Notes under the pieces: model-generated
Databases searched by the model: none
What the model was told of the DNA's origin: nothing
The model's input: only the letters and a program-made list of their open reading frames with translations
Assembly (NCBI GenBank): GCA_019321725.1
Contig: CM033106.1
Span: 28,198,118 to 28,262,117 of the forward strand
Length of the DNA stretch: 64,000 bases
Origin: Paulownia fortunei
Lineage: Eukaryota > Streptophyta > Magnoliopsida > Lamiales > Paulowniaceae
Direction of reading: 5' to 3'
Made by a program: the position numbers and the translations under genes
Part shown: piece after piece, positions 1-12,100 of the stretch
Position numbering within the stretch: position 1 is the first letter of the stretch
Layout of the letters: the number at the start of each line of letters is the position of its first letter

Positions 1-1300
1 ATATTTTATGGGAAGGTCAGTGTATTGCTAATAATTTCCCATGCTAGCAGTTGTGAACCGGTATATAGTATACTCTTCCAAAGAATGCTGAATGTCACTG
101 AATTTAGTGCTGGACAATGATTTATCTGTGTTGATGAAAGAACTGAGTATCCCTACCCAGATTTGCTATTGGTCATTTCCTTATTTATTGTTTATCAAAG
201 GTCAAAGAAAAGACTCTGGTTGAGCTTAATGCGACATTGTATCTTGCATTTGCCAATTGTCATCCACTTTAGTTGAGGTGGAAAGCTCGAAATCTATTCA
301 ATTTTGTAAATAAATCAACCGTCAGGTGTGAATTAAAAGCTCCCAGTTTTCTGTTTGGCAATGAGGAAAACTAATAATAGAAAGAGATTGAATTGGATGA
401 GGTAGAGCTTTAAGTAATTAATTGTCTTTTTTAAACGACAAGGCTGAAGTAACTGTTCCTTGTCTTTTTCCTTCATGAGAAGAAAACAAGAGATAATTGA
501 AGATGGTTGCAAGAATATACTGACAAGAGGAGCCAAGAGGAGCCAAGAGGAGATTATTTTGTCTTCTTAAGATGAAGGAATCAAAGGAGCTATTGCTGGC
601 AAGAGGAGCCATACTTTGATTGTATCGTACTTGGTCAGTGGGTTTGCACTTGATATTATCTCTTAGACCTCGGTGCTCTAATGGGCTCTTTGAGTACTGC
701 GTAGCTATCCAGCTCCAGTAACTGGCTGGCAGCCAGTTTGTGGTGCCCATTTTCTTCACAATGGACATATTGAAGCTCTTCACCTCTGAATATCAACTGC
801 TTCCGCTAAAGCTTCCTTCACCCATTGCTGCTGCTGCTGTCATCATTTATCAGTCTGACATTACTAAGATCTTTTTTCTTTCTCTCTTATGAATCTTGGT
901 CTTCTCAGTTCCACAGTTGCCTAAGTTCTTAGTCATCTTTGTCCCACTCCTAATGAATACCTGCAGTGCATCACCTCTTATATTTTACATCACAGCCATT
1001 GTTAAGCCGACTCCCTTTTCCCCTTCTTCCGCTTCAACTACGAGAATCTCGTCATACTTCATGCTTTCAGCAGAATTGCTGTCATGGGACCTTGAGAGAA
1101 GCTAGGAATACTGATTATGGAGCGGAAGTATCGAATGGCATGTATTGTGGCTGTGAAATTCAATACTCTCATTTTTTTATTCTCTTGAGGATCTAGTATC
1201 TAGTTTATGAAGTGTAAAGGATTAAGGAACTAATTTTTGAACTTTGAAACGTAATTATCACTGTGATATGAGATTTGCTTATGCTCACGCATACTATCAG
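1..1300. other. Upstream stretch, probable MSRB intron/5' region
   Basis: No exon could be recognised here. The MSRB exon beginning at 1301 opens in mid-codon after a CAG acceptor, so this stretch is most simply intron. I searched it for the usual preceding exon (a block ending in Lys-Gly-Thr-Glu) and did not find it, so that exon probably lies off the window. A 10-bp unit (agccaagagg) is repeated about three times near 527-552. A 121-codon open frame on the minus strand (418-783) has no family I recognise. Confidence 0.4.
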
Positions 1301-1727
1301 GTATCCAGGTACTGGGGAATATGACAAATTCTATGAGGAGGGTGTTTACAAATGTGCAGGATGTGGAACTCCCCTGTACAAGTCCACTACCAAATTTAAC
1401 TCAGGTTGTGGTTGGCCAGCTTTCTATGAGGGTCTCCCTGGGGCCATAAATCGGACAGTAAGTTTTCCTTCTTACTTAGCTCTTGATTTTCACGCATCTT
1501 ATACATCTAAAAAATCTTTTGAGGATTAGCAAGTTTAACACTGATGCTGCATGCTTGTATAGACTGATCCTGATGCAAGGAGAATAGAAATCACATGTGC
1601 AGCTTGTGGGGGACACCTTGGTCATGTTTTTAAAGGGGAAGGGTTTCCTACACCCACAGACGAACGCCATTGTGTCAATAGTATATCACTGAAGTTCACT
1701 CCAGCAAATTCCGATTCTTCGCTGTGA
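1301..1727 (+). CDS. MSRB: Peptide-methionine (R)-S-oxide reductase B, 3' exons (partial)
   Basis: Two exons, 1301-1457 and 1563-1727, joined in phase by a GT-AG intron, encode the C-terminal ~107 residues of a plant MSRB. The enzyme reduces the R epimer of methionine sulfoxide in proteins. Two CxxC zinc-binding pairs are visible ([11 protein letters not shown] and [12 protein letters not shown]). The catalytic cysteine is in [11 protein letters not shown] near the C terminus. A cysteine in SGCGWPAF, 53 residues before it, fits the position of the resolving cysteine in two-Cys MSRBs. The protein ends shortly after the Ser-Leu-Lys-Phe block, the normal family end. The wording ([24 protein letters not shown]) resembles the MSRB3-9 group rather than MSRB1/2. 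Upstream exons, and any transit or signal peptide, are missing, so the compartment cannot be assigned. The next gene, KEA3, follows 1.4 kb downstream on the same strand. Confidence 0.93.
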
Positions 1728-2541
1728 ACTTACTTGTGCCTCCTCCTGTCTGAATATGACAATAATTACGTGTAAATTGCCTAATAACACTACTTTTCTA
1801 CTGTTGAAACCCAATTTATGTGCCCAATGAGCTGTGTATTCCGGCAGATTTGATATGCATTAGTAGAGTTGCATCTTTTCTAGTAGGTGCATTACAATCT
1901 CTGTGATATTTCCTTTTCTATGTTATTGGGCTTGTCATATGAGTCTACTCCAGTCCAGGCTATGAGTTGCTAATTTCTATATTGTTCTTGAGATATAGAT
2001 GATAAAGGTCACAAATTTTTCTTTTTGTTTTTTTTCCTCAATTCCATAAGAAATTTTATGTTCATGAGATAGTTTGCTAGTTGGAGTTGAATTTGGAAAT
2101 ATCTTGAAAGTCCTAAGAATATCTTTGACAAAAAAATTAGAAAATTCAAATTTTATTAACCTCGTCTATTAATAAAACAACTAAGTTGAGAGACAAACAA
2201 CGGTTTGATTGCAGAAATTTCTTTGGCCATATCAACTTTAATCATATTTTTACCAGCTTTCAGATTATAATATTTTTCTCCAACAAAGTGTTCATTATAC
2301 AATTAACCTTGTTTTTTGATAAAAAAAACAAGCATGGAGAAGGTTGATTCATATATATTATAGAACAATTGTGCATCGTACATTAAATTATATCTTAAAG
2401 TATTTCCATCGGATTTATATTAATTTCAAAAATTAATTCATATATGAATGTGTCCGCACGTTAATTTATATTTGGAGGTATTGCTATCTTATTTATATAA
2501 ATTCCAAAATTAGTTCATACATAAAGATATCCTCATTATAC

Positions 2542-2721
2542 GGTTTTCGATTTCAAGTTTAAGTATAGTTCTCTCTCTATATATAAGATCATATGTAAGA
2601 TCGATATATTTTTTATTAAAATTATAATAATTTATCAAAGGTTTTCGATTTCAAGTTTAAATATAATTCTCTCTATATATATATCGATATCTTTTTGATT
2701 AAAATTATAATAATTTATCAA
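2542..2721. repeat. Tandem duplication, about 98-bp period
   Basis: A block beginning ggttttcgatttcaagttta at 2542 and ending in aattataataatttatcaaa is repeated directly from 2640 to 2721. The second copy is slightly shorter because an internal atatataagatc segment is missing. It lies in the KEA3 upstream region. Confidence 0.8.
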
Positions 2722-2877
2722 ATCTTTAAAAGGTCAAAAATTAAAAATTAAATTCTACTTGTGAACCTATTCCACTACAAAGGTTTGATGCTGTCCATAA
2801 ATTCATATCCGGACTATAAATTTAAATCCACATTTAAAAGCACCCCAAATTCACAATCACCAATACGCCACGTTACG

Positions 2878-2886
2878 TTATAAAAT
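2878..2886 (+). promoter_or_regulatory. Candidate TATA box for KEA3
   Basis: ttataaaat stands about 240 bases before the proposed KEA3 start codon, at the end of very AT-rich upstream DNA and just before a pyrimidine-rich, leader-like stretch. The spacing would give a 5' UTR of roughly 200 nt. There is no other support. Confidence 0.3.
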
Positions 2887-3128
2887 CATCCAAAACTTCT
2901 TATTTTGATCCTGTGACCGTTAAAAGACAACTTCTATATGCAAAACGCTCCAAACTCCAATGGTGTGAACGTGTGGCTCCTCCCTTTCCTCCTTTTCATC
3001 TCCAGATACTACCTTCCATAAAGTTTTTTACTCAACCCAGAGTCTCAAAACCCGGAATCTTTATCATCAATCTCTCTTGTTACTTGTATCTTTTAAATGT
3101 TTTATGTAGCAGTACCTGTTCTCCTTTC

Positions 3129-6100
3129 ATGAATGTCAGTATGTTGGATGCAGTGGCCTACTGCTACAATCCCAAAGTAAGTTTCATTTAATTGTGTAAG
3201 TTCTTGAATGGTTGAGACGTGAAGATTCAGGGAAAAAAGAGAAGAAAAATAACTTGTACTTTATGTTGAATTATTATCTTGGAATTCTTGGTTACATGTT
3301 TAGTCAATCTAGGACTGAGAATCTTGATTGCTTTTGTGCCCTTTGCTTTCAATTTTATTTTTTTTCTTTTCCAATTAAGAGGGGAGAAAGAGAAGAAAAA
3401 CATTAGTAATTTCTGTTGTGTAATCGTATTGCAATTATTGTTACATGTTAGTTAACCTGAGAATGTGAGTCTTGATATCTCTGGGTCTTTTATCTTTTAC
3501 TTTGTTTTTCTTTCTAAGAGAAAAAATATAACTTGTAATTTATGTTGAATAACCATCTTGGACTTCTTGGTTACATGTTGGTCAATCTTACTGAAAATCT
3601 TGATTTCTTTCTGTGTCCTTTGCTTTTAACTTTTATTCTTTGCAATTAAGAGGGTTTGTCTTGGCGCATTAAGTTGAGGAGGCCATAATCTGATGCTTTA
3701 AATCAATCTTACTCATAAATGTCTTGCTATAATTTTTGGTATTGGTGGTGCCCTTTGCTTATCTTTAATAGTAGATTCAGTTAAGGGGGCCCCATTTTGG
3801 ATGCAAAAGGTCATTGTACAGGGACTATTTCTCATGACTAAGATGGGGCTCGTATTAACATTCTTCGTTAAGAATTTTCTTGATTTTGATGACCATTAAT
3901 ATGTATATATCCTGCAGTTTCCTGGTTTCATTCATCTTTAGACAAAAGCTGTATATTATGTTGTTAAAAGAAAGATAATTAACAGAAGTTAAGCTTATTG
4001 TCTAATCCAACAAAGTCATTGTGATCGAAGCGAATTTGTGAATAACTAACTGATTATTTTTGCCGGAAAACAGGATACTTTGCTCACCGATTTCCCTCTT
4101 GACATTTGATGTGGAAGAGCTTTCATATGCTGTAGCTTTGACAGTTCTGCAATATTTTTTTACATATCATTTTTATGGACATGTTTTTATCCTTAAATTT
4201 TATTTCTTAATATTGATTTGGATATCATGGTCATATTTCTAATATATGTGGCAAAACATTTTTGAAATGCTCATCAACCTGTATTTAATGCAGGCTTATG
4301 ACATCATTTTCCAGACTAGTTCTCTTAGAACAATATCTTCTGCTCGCCGTCCATGCCCACATTATCTTAATGGCTCGTCCACTTGTAGCCACATGGTGCA
4401 TGTCCCATTCCTTTCCATGCATCACAGGATAAATTGCCATCTTCTGTACAGAACACACAATGGTTTCAAGGGGACACCATTACCACCTTACTCTGTCACT
4501 GGTGGAGAAGGGTTTTACTTTCTCAACTGCAGACACATCAAACAAGTCAGATTCAGGATACATGCATCACTTGACGTTGCCAGTGCTGTTGATGTTATCA
4601 ATGACTTGGGCTTAGACACTCTGACATTCTTAGCTGTAACAGTATTGGTGGTTCCTGCTTTTAAAATGATTAAAGCTAGTCCCGTAAGTTGACTTTACCA
4701 AGCAGAAATCTTGAGATCTTGATGGAATTATGTTCATAAATTTATTCTGAGGTAGTGAGTGTGTACATGCACAGCCTGATCTCTCCATATATTTTTACTT
4801 GTCTTTGGTTTATATTGAAATGAGTTCTGAATTTATGCACGAACTGCTAGGTTCTTTGACAACATAATTCTTTCACATTTTTTTTATGAACGTCAAATCC
4901 TGTAAAGGCTCATAGAACTAGAATCTGTAAAGTAACCTCCTTTTTGGTGAAAAGTTGATTGGCTAAATTTGTGACAACATTGTGTCATATAGACTTGTTA
5001 ACACGATAAGTCTGTTGGTGTGTTGGATGCACTCAGCTATATACTTGTTGATGTGTAATTTCGGAGGAAACTATCTGCTTCTATGATTTCAAAAAACTCT
5101 ACCGTAATTCTGATTAGAGTGGTCATTTTTTATCTTTTATTTGGTTTTCTTATATGTCGAGTATATCCAACAGGTGCTAATTCCTCTAGTTGTTTCAGAT
5201 TCTAGGTTTCTTCTTCGCAGGGGTTGTGCTGAATCAACTGGGCCTGATTAGAAATCTCACAGATGTTAAAGTACTATCTGAATGGGGAATTCTCTTCTTG
5301 GTAAGTTCAATGATGTTTTTATTTGTGACCCTAAAATAATCATTATAACTGGATTAAGCCCAAGAAATGGTTACTTTTAGAATTGAAGTCTTTGAAGAAT
5401 GCCTGGTTGCTCACCCAGTTAGAACCCATTTCCTTTCTTTTCCATATACTTGTCATCATGTTGCTTTTTGAGGAAATAAAAACAGAACAAGATTCATTAT
5501 GTTTCAGAATGCATGAATCCATTCATAATAAATGGTTCTTTAGTTTTCAATGGTTAGTATGATAATTAGATGGTAACGTGAAAGGCCTTTCTGGGCAGAA
5601 AACACAAAATCATTTTAAATTGTTATTGTAGATTTTCTACTAAAAATACATAATAAATATAGAAATTTCCGAGGCTGAACTGCCTAATTGTCTTCAAATT
5701 GGAGGTATGAACTTGTTGGCTCTTAAAATGCTACAATAATACCACAATTCCAATGCACACATTGCGCACTCGCATTGCAAGATGGCAAGATGAGAAGCAG
5801 ATTTTAGGGGGATTATGTGCATGGGTCAGTGATGGAAAATATTCTGCTAGGACCCAGTGAACTCTGGCAAAAGTTATCTATGTTAATATATTTGACACTT
5901 AGACTGAGACTTGTAGAAGCTCTTTGGTTCTTTCTGAAAATTTGTTAGGACTGCGTGGAACCAGGAAGCAACATTTTAAAACAGAGAGGAACACATAACT
6001 TTCATTACTGATCTTGAACAATGTGCATTGTGTATCATTAAGTATGGGATTTTGTATGATGGACCTCAAAGAATTGGCATCAGCGGAATATGAAAATAGG

Positions 6101-9100
6101 TTTGTCACCCTCGGCGGTCACAAATTGTGATTTATAAGTTTATAGCTCTTGAGTTCTGGAATTTTAGTAGTACGTCTTGTGATTGGGTTGTGGATTTCTT
6201 CACCTGAAAGTGTCACACACTTTCTATTTTTTGCTATAAGGATTTTAGGTTCTGTGGCTGTATATGGCTTCATGGTTATGATGTCTTAAAGTTCTGAAGT
6301 TTCTTCTTTTTATATGAGTTGATTTTGTCCTTTTATAAAGGGTATCAGATAATATCACCTGACTGATAAATCCTTGCAGCTATTTGAGATGGGTTTGGAG
6401 CTCTCACTGGCCCGCTTGAGGGCTCTTGCTAAATTTGCATTTGGCATGGGGCTAACTCAGGTATGTCTTGACAAATATTTTGGTTGATTGTCATATGATT
6501 TTATTTCTGTTCACAACGAGATCTGTATTATCCCATCACTATGTGAGTTCTTTACTGGTAAAGATGTGACCAAGTAGGGATAAAGCATTAATATGTGATC
6601 CTGAGAGATGCAGGATGTTCTAAAACTGCAACTATTTTCATGGAGTTTGATTAACTGCACATGGTTACTTATGAACTAAGTCAATTGACCTCTTGTTTAT
6701 ACGTGGATAAGTTACATTTGAGTGTTTCGTGGGAAAAGGCTTCAGAAAGTTTCTGAAAATGCCTATTTTTTGGGCTATGGTTCACTAAAGGGGATATTGC
6801 ATTTTGTAACTTGCAGCAATTCAAGCCAATGTGGCTGCTTTATAAGAACGTAGGCTTTGAGTTTTTGGTGAATATGAGAGCATCAGTAAAATTTATTAGT
6901 AGAAATCTGTGTTGCATCACATTGTAGTTAGAGAAATATGCCATCAGCGTATTGTATAAGAAGTTCTTGATCATGTGTTCCGCATTGTATTTATTACGTA
7001 CCTCTTCTACCTGCTGATTTTGTGGTGAGTATATCTTTTTGGGTTTATGAAACTCATTTTTTTTCAGCAAATGCATATTCACCAAGTGCCACAAGACATG
7101 GCCTGAGAAATATATTCAGAGAACTTTATATAAAAAATTTCCAGATTCTTGGATTATAGAGTTTGTGTGCATAATCATCTGTTGTGAATCTGTTGAGTCT
7201 GTCATGAAGAAGGCTCATGTACTTGTTGCCACCAGAACGCTTAAGCTGTTAGGGTTCACGTGTTGTATATGTGCTCCAACTCTGCATCTTGCTTTTCTGA
7301 TATGGGTCCCCTTTCCCCACGTCCATACCTGAATAGCTGTTCTTGAGGTGTGGGTACCTGATAACTATCCATTATCCCTTGATTAAAATCTATATTGAAC
7401 ATGTCTTTTGTCGGTGGCCTTACATTCTTGCACTGCATGCCATTATAGTCTTCCCTTGTGTATTAGCCACTCTGCAAGGACCTTGTACATTTCTCAGCAT
7501 TCTTTTGTACTACCATCAATATACCAGGAGAGTGTGCATCATCTCCAGGTCTTTATTCTTTGCTTAATCCAAGATTTCACCCCACCATCGTGTCTCCTCC
7601 TTGTGCCATTTTACCGACATGATTCATGGATTTTGTTCCCTCATATTTTCAAATTCTGTGAGCTGGCACCTTTAGTCTTGCTTAAGACCTGCTGTGGACT
7701 GTACCAGCCTAGAATTTGGTAACATTTGGATTCCATACCACTAGCTAAGATCTTCAGGATGAAGGTGCCTAGCATGAAGAGGACCCTAACTTATTTTACC
7801 AGAACCAAATGCTTCCAAAGCTTAAGCTACTAGATCTTGGGTCCCATCGATAAGTATGTTTTTAACATTTTTTTTCCACTTGTGATCTACTGAAACCTCA
7901 ACACCATCTTTTGGCTTTTCCTGTTTTTGTATCTCATGTAACATTAAGCTTCTAGTGGAGCTTGCGTATGACTAAGACTTTTTAACCCTGTTAGCTGTAA
8001 TACTTGATGATGTTAGAGTATCTCTTTTGATAGTGTATGTAGTAAACTCTTGTTTTTCTGCTGAGTGTGTGTTTTCTCCTGGTTTTTCTCTGTTGTAGGT
8101 TTTACTATCAACTCTTGCTTTCACAGCATTTGAGCTGCCACCAAATGGCGCTATTGGAACAAGAATATTGGAGTTTCTGTTCCACTCAAGACCTGACTTG
8201 GTGAGACAATTTCTTATGTAAGCAACTGTTCAAATTGCTGGTGACCTGTCACAAAGAGAGATGCATATAGCTTCGTTGGCTTCCAATTCAATACCATCCT
8301 ATCAATAGTTTCTGTGTGTGTCTGTGGGTCATGTTTAGATTTTGCATCTTATGAGCTGAACTAGAGGAGTTCAATTGTGATTGCTAATTTTTTGATGTGG
8401 TTTTAATCGTTTCTACTTATATTGGTGTCTTTTTTCGGCCGCAGCTGATAGACATTTATTAAATATTCCAGTTTATGTCCTATGGATATTTATTAAAAAT
8501 TCCCATTTTACGTCCTATGGACCTTGGGTTAGTTAGCATGTATTAAATAATCCTGTTTTATGTCCTAGGGACTTCGCCCGTGAAGGAGAACATTACGTTG
8601 TATTGTTGTCATCATTTTCAATGTGATATATTCTACCTTGATGCTATCAAATATGTTTCTAATGATCCACTTTGAGTTTCACCAAGCGGATTTCTCAATT
8701 GCATAAACCGTAGCTCAAAGTAATTGAAGATTTATCAATTACAGTGAGAAATTATTCGAAGATCATAGTCGAGATACCTGCATGTACCCTGTGGCTTATC
8801 ATATTGAAATTCTTATTTTGGAGTACCATCTATTTTTTCCTACTGAAATTTCTTTGTTCACATGCCGGATGAGAATATAATGATATCATATACTTGTGTT
8901 TTTACTCTGTTATCAAATGAGCTCTGAAAGTAGATAATTATTATGCCTTTTTTCTTGATTGGATTGTTTAAAGGTGGAGTAGATGATCTTTATTTGTATT
9001 GCTTTTTGTGAGTTATCTAAGATTCCCAAAACCCCAGATTTCGTCAAAGTTGACTTTATGAATTGGAAAGTGGCATGTTTTGGTGCAAGTATGTCCCATA

Positions 9101-12100
9101 AGGCAATCATTATGATAAATGTAATTGTTGAGAAACATTGGGCTAAAGATGAAGCTCCAATGGAAACTGTGTAGTATTGCTATCAGCACAATTGATCCAA
9201 ACTCCACATTACATTAATCATAAGAAGACTTATGTGCGCATTCAATATACCAGTTAAGGATGAGTTGTGCACAAGATTGCCCATTTTAGACTATATACTC
9301 CCTTCTTTTTCCAAATTTATCATTCCTATTACCCTTTCTGTGCGTCTCAAACGTAAATAAGGCTCCATTTTCTAAAATGGAATTCTATGTGATACCACTA
9401 ACTCTCAGTGACTACTTTTGAGGGCAATAATGTAAAGACACAAAACTTTTACTTTTTCAACTCTCACTAAAAATTCTGCACTGGGTCAAATGAGAGTCTT
9501 AATTATGGGATTGAGGGAGTATTGAGTAATGTATGCAGTTCCATTGCCTCATTATATACATATATATCTCTGTGTGTGTGCGTGTATTTTACTTCAAGTC
9601 ATTGTTACAGTCTTTCTGTTCGGTTTGTATGGTACTTTTTGAAAAATTGTAGGTCAACATTCGAAGCATTGACGAAGCTGTGGTTATTGGTGCTGCTCTT
9701 TCCTTGTCTTCTTCAGCCTTTGTTCTTCAGGTACTTCAGGTCAAATGATTTAAGTTGTAAAGGCTCCATGTTTGCTGTTGGTTGCATATACGACTGCACT
9801 ATGCTGAAGTTATGAAACTACACTTTTTTGTAGTAAGCCATGTTTCTTTCTTTTCCTGTTCTTCTCCATTTATGAAACTATATTTTTCTGTAGTAAGCCA
9901 TGCTTCTTTCTTTCCAATTTTGTACCTTTCAATTTGTATATAAACCATTATTAGATGTCATGATGAAAAGCTATCATTAATTTCTTTTAGAACCTTTACC
10001 ACATTTTATGCAAGAAGTGACTTCAGACATGCAACATTAAATATTATGATGACTGTTGTTGAGGTTCACGGTAGCTCTATGTGGTAACTCATGTTGTAGT
10101 TATGTAATCTTCAGAAAGTATAATGATTTCGCAGTTTTCCATAATTGTTTCCCTTTTGGCACCATGTCAGACTAAAGTTCTGCAGACATTCTTATACAAG
10201 ATTTAAGTTCTGGAGGAATTGTTAAGATGAGTTTGCTAATGTTGTTGTCGAAATATTAAGGATGTGATCATGTGCTGAAGTGCCTTGCTTAAGTGCCAAA
10301 GGTGTAGGACTTGCTTAACTGTATTATTCTTACATGCAATCTATAGCTTCTCGCAGAGAAGGGGGAACTTCCGACTAGATTTGGCTCAGCGACTCTAGGG
10401 ATACTTCTATTGCAGGTTGTTTGTGCTTTTGTTTATCCCTTATTTACTGTATCTTCCATATATTGCTTATCATGTTTCCATTCCATCTCCTTTTCCTTTT
10501 TTTTTTTTTTTTTGTGAATTGGCTGGGTCTGGTCAAAGATAGTATTTTAACACATATGAAGCCAATAACCTTTTTTGGGTCCCTACTACTTGATATTTGC
10601 AGGACATTGCAGTCGTCCCGCTTCTTGTGATACTGCCAGTGTTGGAGAGCCAGGTATGTTGAAATTTTTTAGATGATTTAAATAATAAGAGGGTGTTTGG
10701 TGAGCTTATAAGCTCCTAAAGCATCTTATAATACGATGTTTTAGAGCGTGTCTTAAGTGTTTGGTAAAAGCTTGTGAAATAAGATGTCAGGACCTAAGCT
10801 CCTAAAAAAAGGCAAGGAGTTCCTAATTTATTTAGATTTTAACAACAATCTTTAGTTTCATTCATATTAATACAAAATTTGTCATTTCTAGTATCTTACG
10901 ACCTCCATGATCTAATTTTATCCAAACACTCAAGAACTTGTATTTAAACTAAGACATAGCATTTTATAAGCTACAAAAGCTTGTATTAAACTAAGACATA
11001 ACATCTTATAAGCTACAAAACCATCTTTTAAGATGTAGGAACTTAAGATCTTATTTAAACCCTCTAAATGAAGGCTAGTTAACTAATTCATTCAGAATAG
11101 ACTAAGATTGGATGGAAGCATTTTCTTCCCCCCTGGAAAAAGATCTCGTTTGTTTTTCCTGTTCTCCAAAACAACTTCATTCTTCTCCCAAAACAAAATG
11201 GGGCCCGCTATACATCAACATCATTACATTAAATAATTATTATATCACTATAAATATATATCATCATTTCCTTTTTCACATAAAAAAATACATATGACAG
11301 TAGAAAAAGTTGAACTTACAAGGCAAGACATCTACATTAAAAAATGTCTCACCAATACAAAACAAAATATTACTTTCATTCCCAAATTCTTTATCCCAAA
11401 ACACCCAAAACCAATCCAAACATAGCCTGCATAATTATCCAATACTGGGATTTTGAAGAGTGCTCTAGTCTTTGAGGCTTCGGTGCCTTTGTTTTACCAT
11501 CGGGGCATTATTTTCCTACTTAATGATCAAACTTACAGACAAAATTCAAAAAGAAGTGGCAAATCAAGAATTACCACTTGCTGTCAGCATGGAAAAGTGA
11601 CATGCATGGTGTATTTTGTCCATCTTGAAGTCACAAAAAGGTTATCGTAACGAAGTAAGTAATTGAAATCCCAATTTACCTAAGTTTGAATTTGCAAATA
11701 GAATTAGGTAATTAAATGTGGAACATTGTGATAAGTTCATAAATAGGTAATAATCACAAGAGTGTGATTTTTATCCTTTTCTCTATGTCATCCGCTTTGA
11801 TAGGAATTATAATTCTTTTCTGTTTCAACTATGCTATATGAACATTCAATGGTGCACTTTTTTATGTAATTTCAAGATATTATTTCATCACATTTTGTGA
11901 TTCCTCCCATGCGTTTTATAAAAAGTATGCTTGAAATTCCTAAGTTTAAAAGGATTCTTATATTAAGTTATTTTTACTGGAAATGTTCATTAATTTAACA
12001 TGATAAAGTTATACAATCCGTAACCAACATCTTTGTTTGGTTGGCTAATCGTCATTACTTTATAGATGCAATAACATCAGTGTATCTCTTTTAATTAGCA

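Larger units (their letters stand above)
1728..3128. other. Intergenic MSRB-KEA3, KEA3 promoter region
   Basis: AT-rich DNA holding the MSRB 3' UTR and the presumed KEA3 promoter and leader. It contains degenerate tandem duplications (about 2405-2545 and 2542-2721) and a TATA-like box near 2878. The 92-codon open frame at 2913-3191 runs through the likely 5' UTR and is not homologous to anything I recognise. The real KEA3 start lies inside it in another frame. Confidence 0.6.

Noticed and set aside
418..783. 121-codon minus-strand open frame near the window start
   Set aside because: No recognisable domain, overlaps a short tandem repeat, and lies where an MSRB intron is expected. Not supported as a gene.
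7256..7722. Open frames on both strands within KEA3 intron 4, considered as a retroelement remnant
   Set aside because: No RT, integrase or gag motif could be recognised on either strand, and there are no LTRs or terminal repeats. Left as plain intron.
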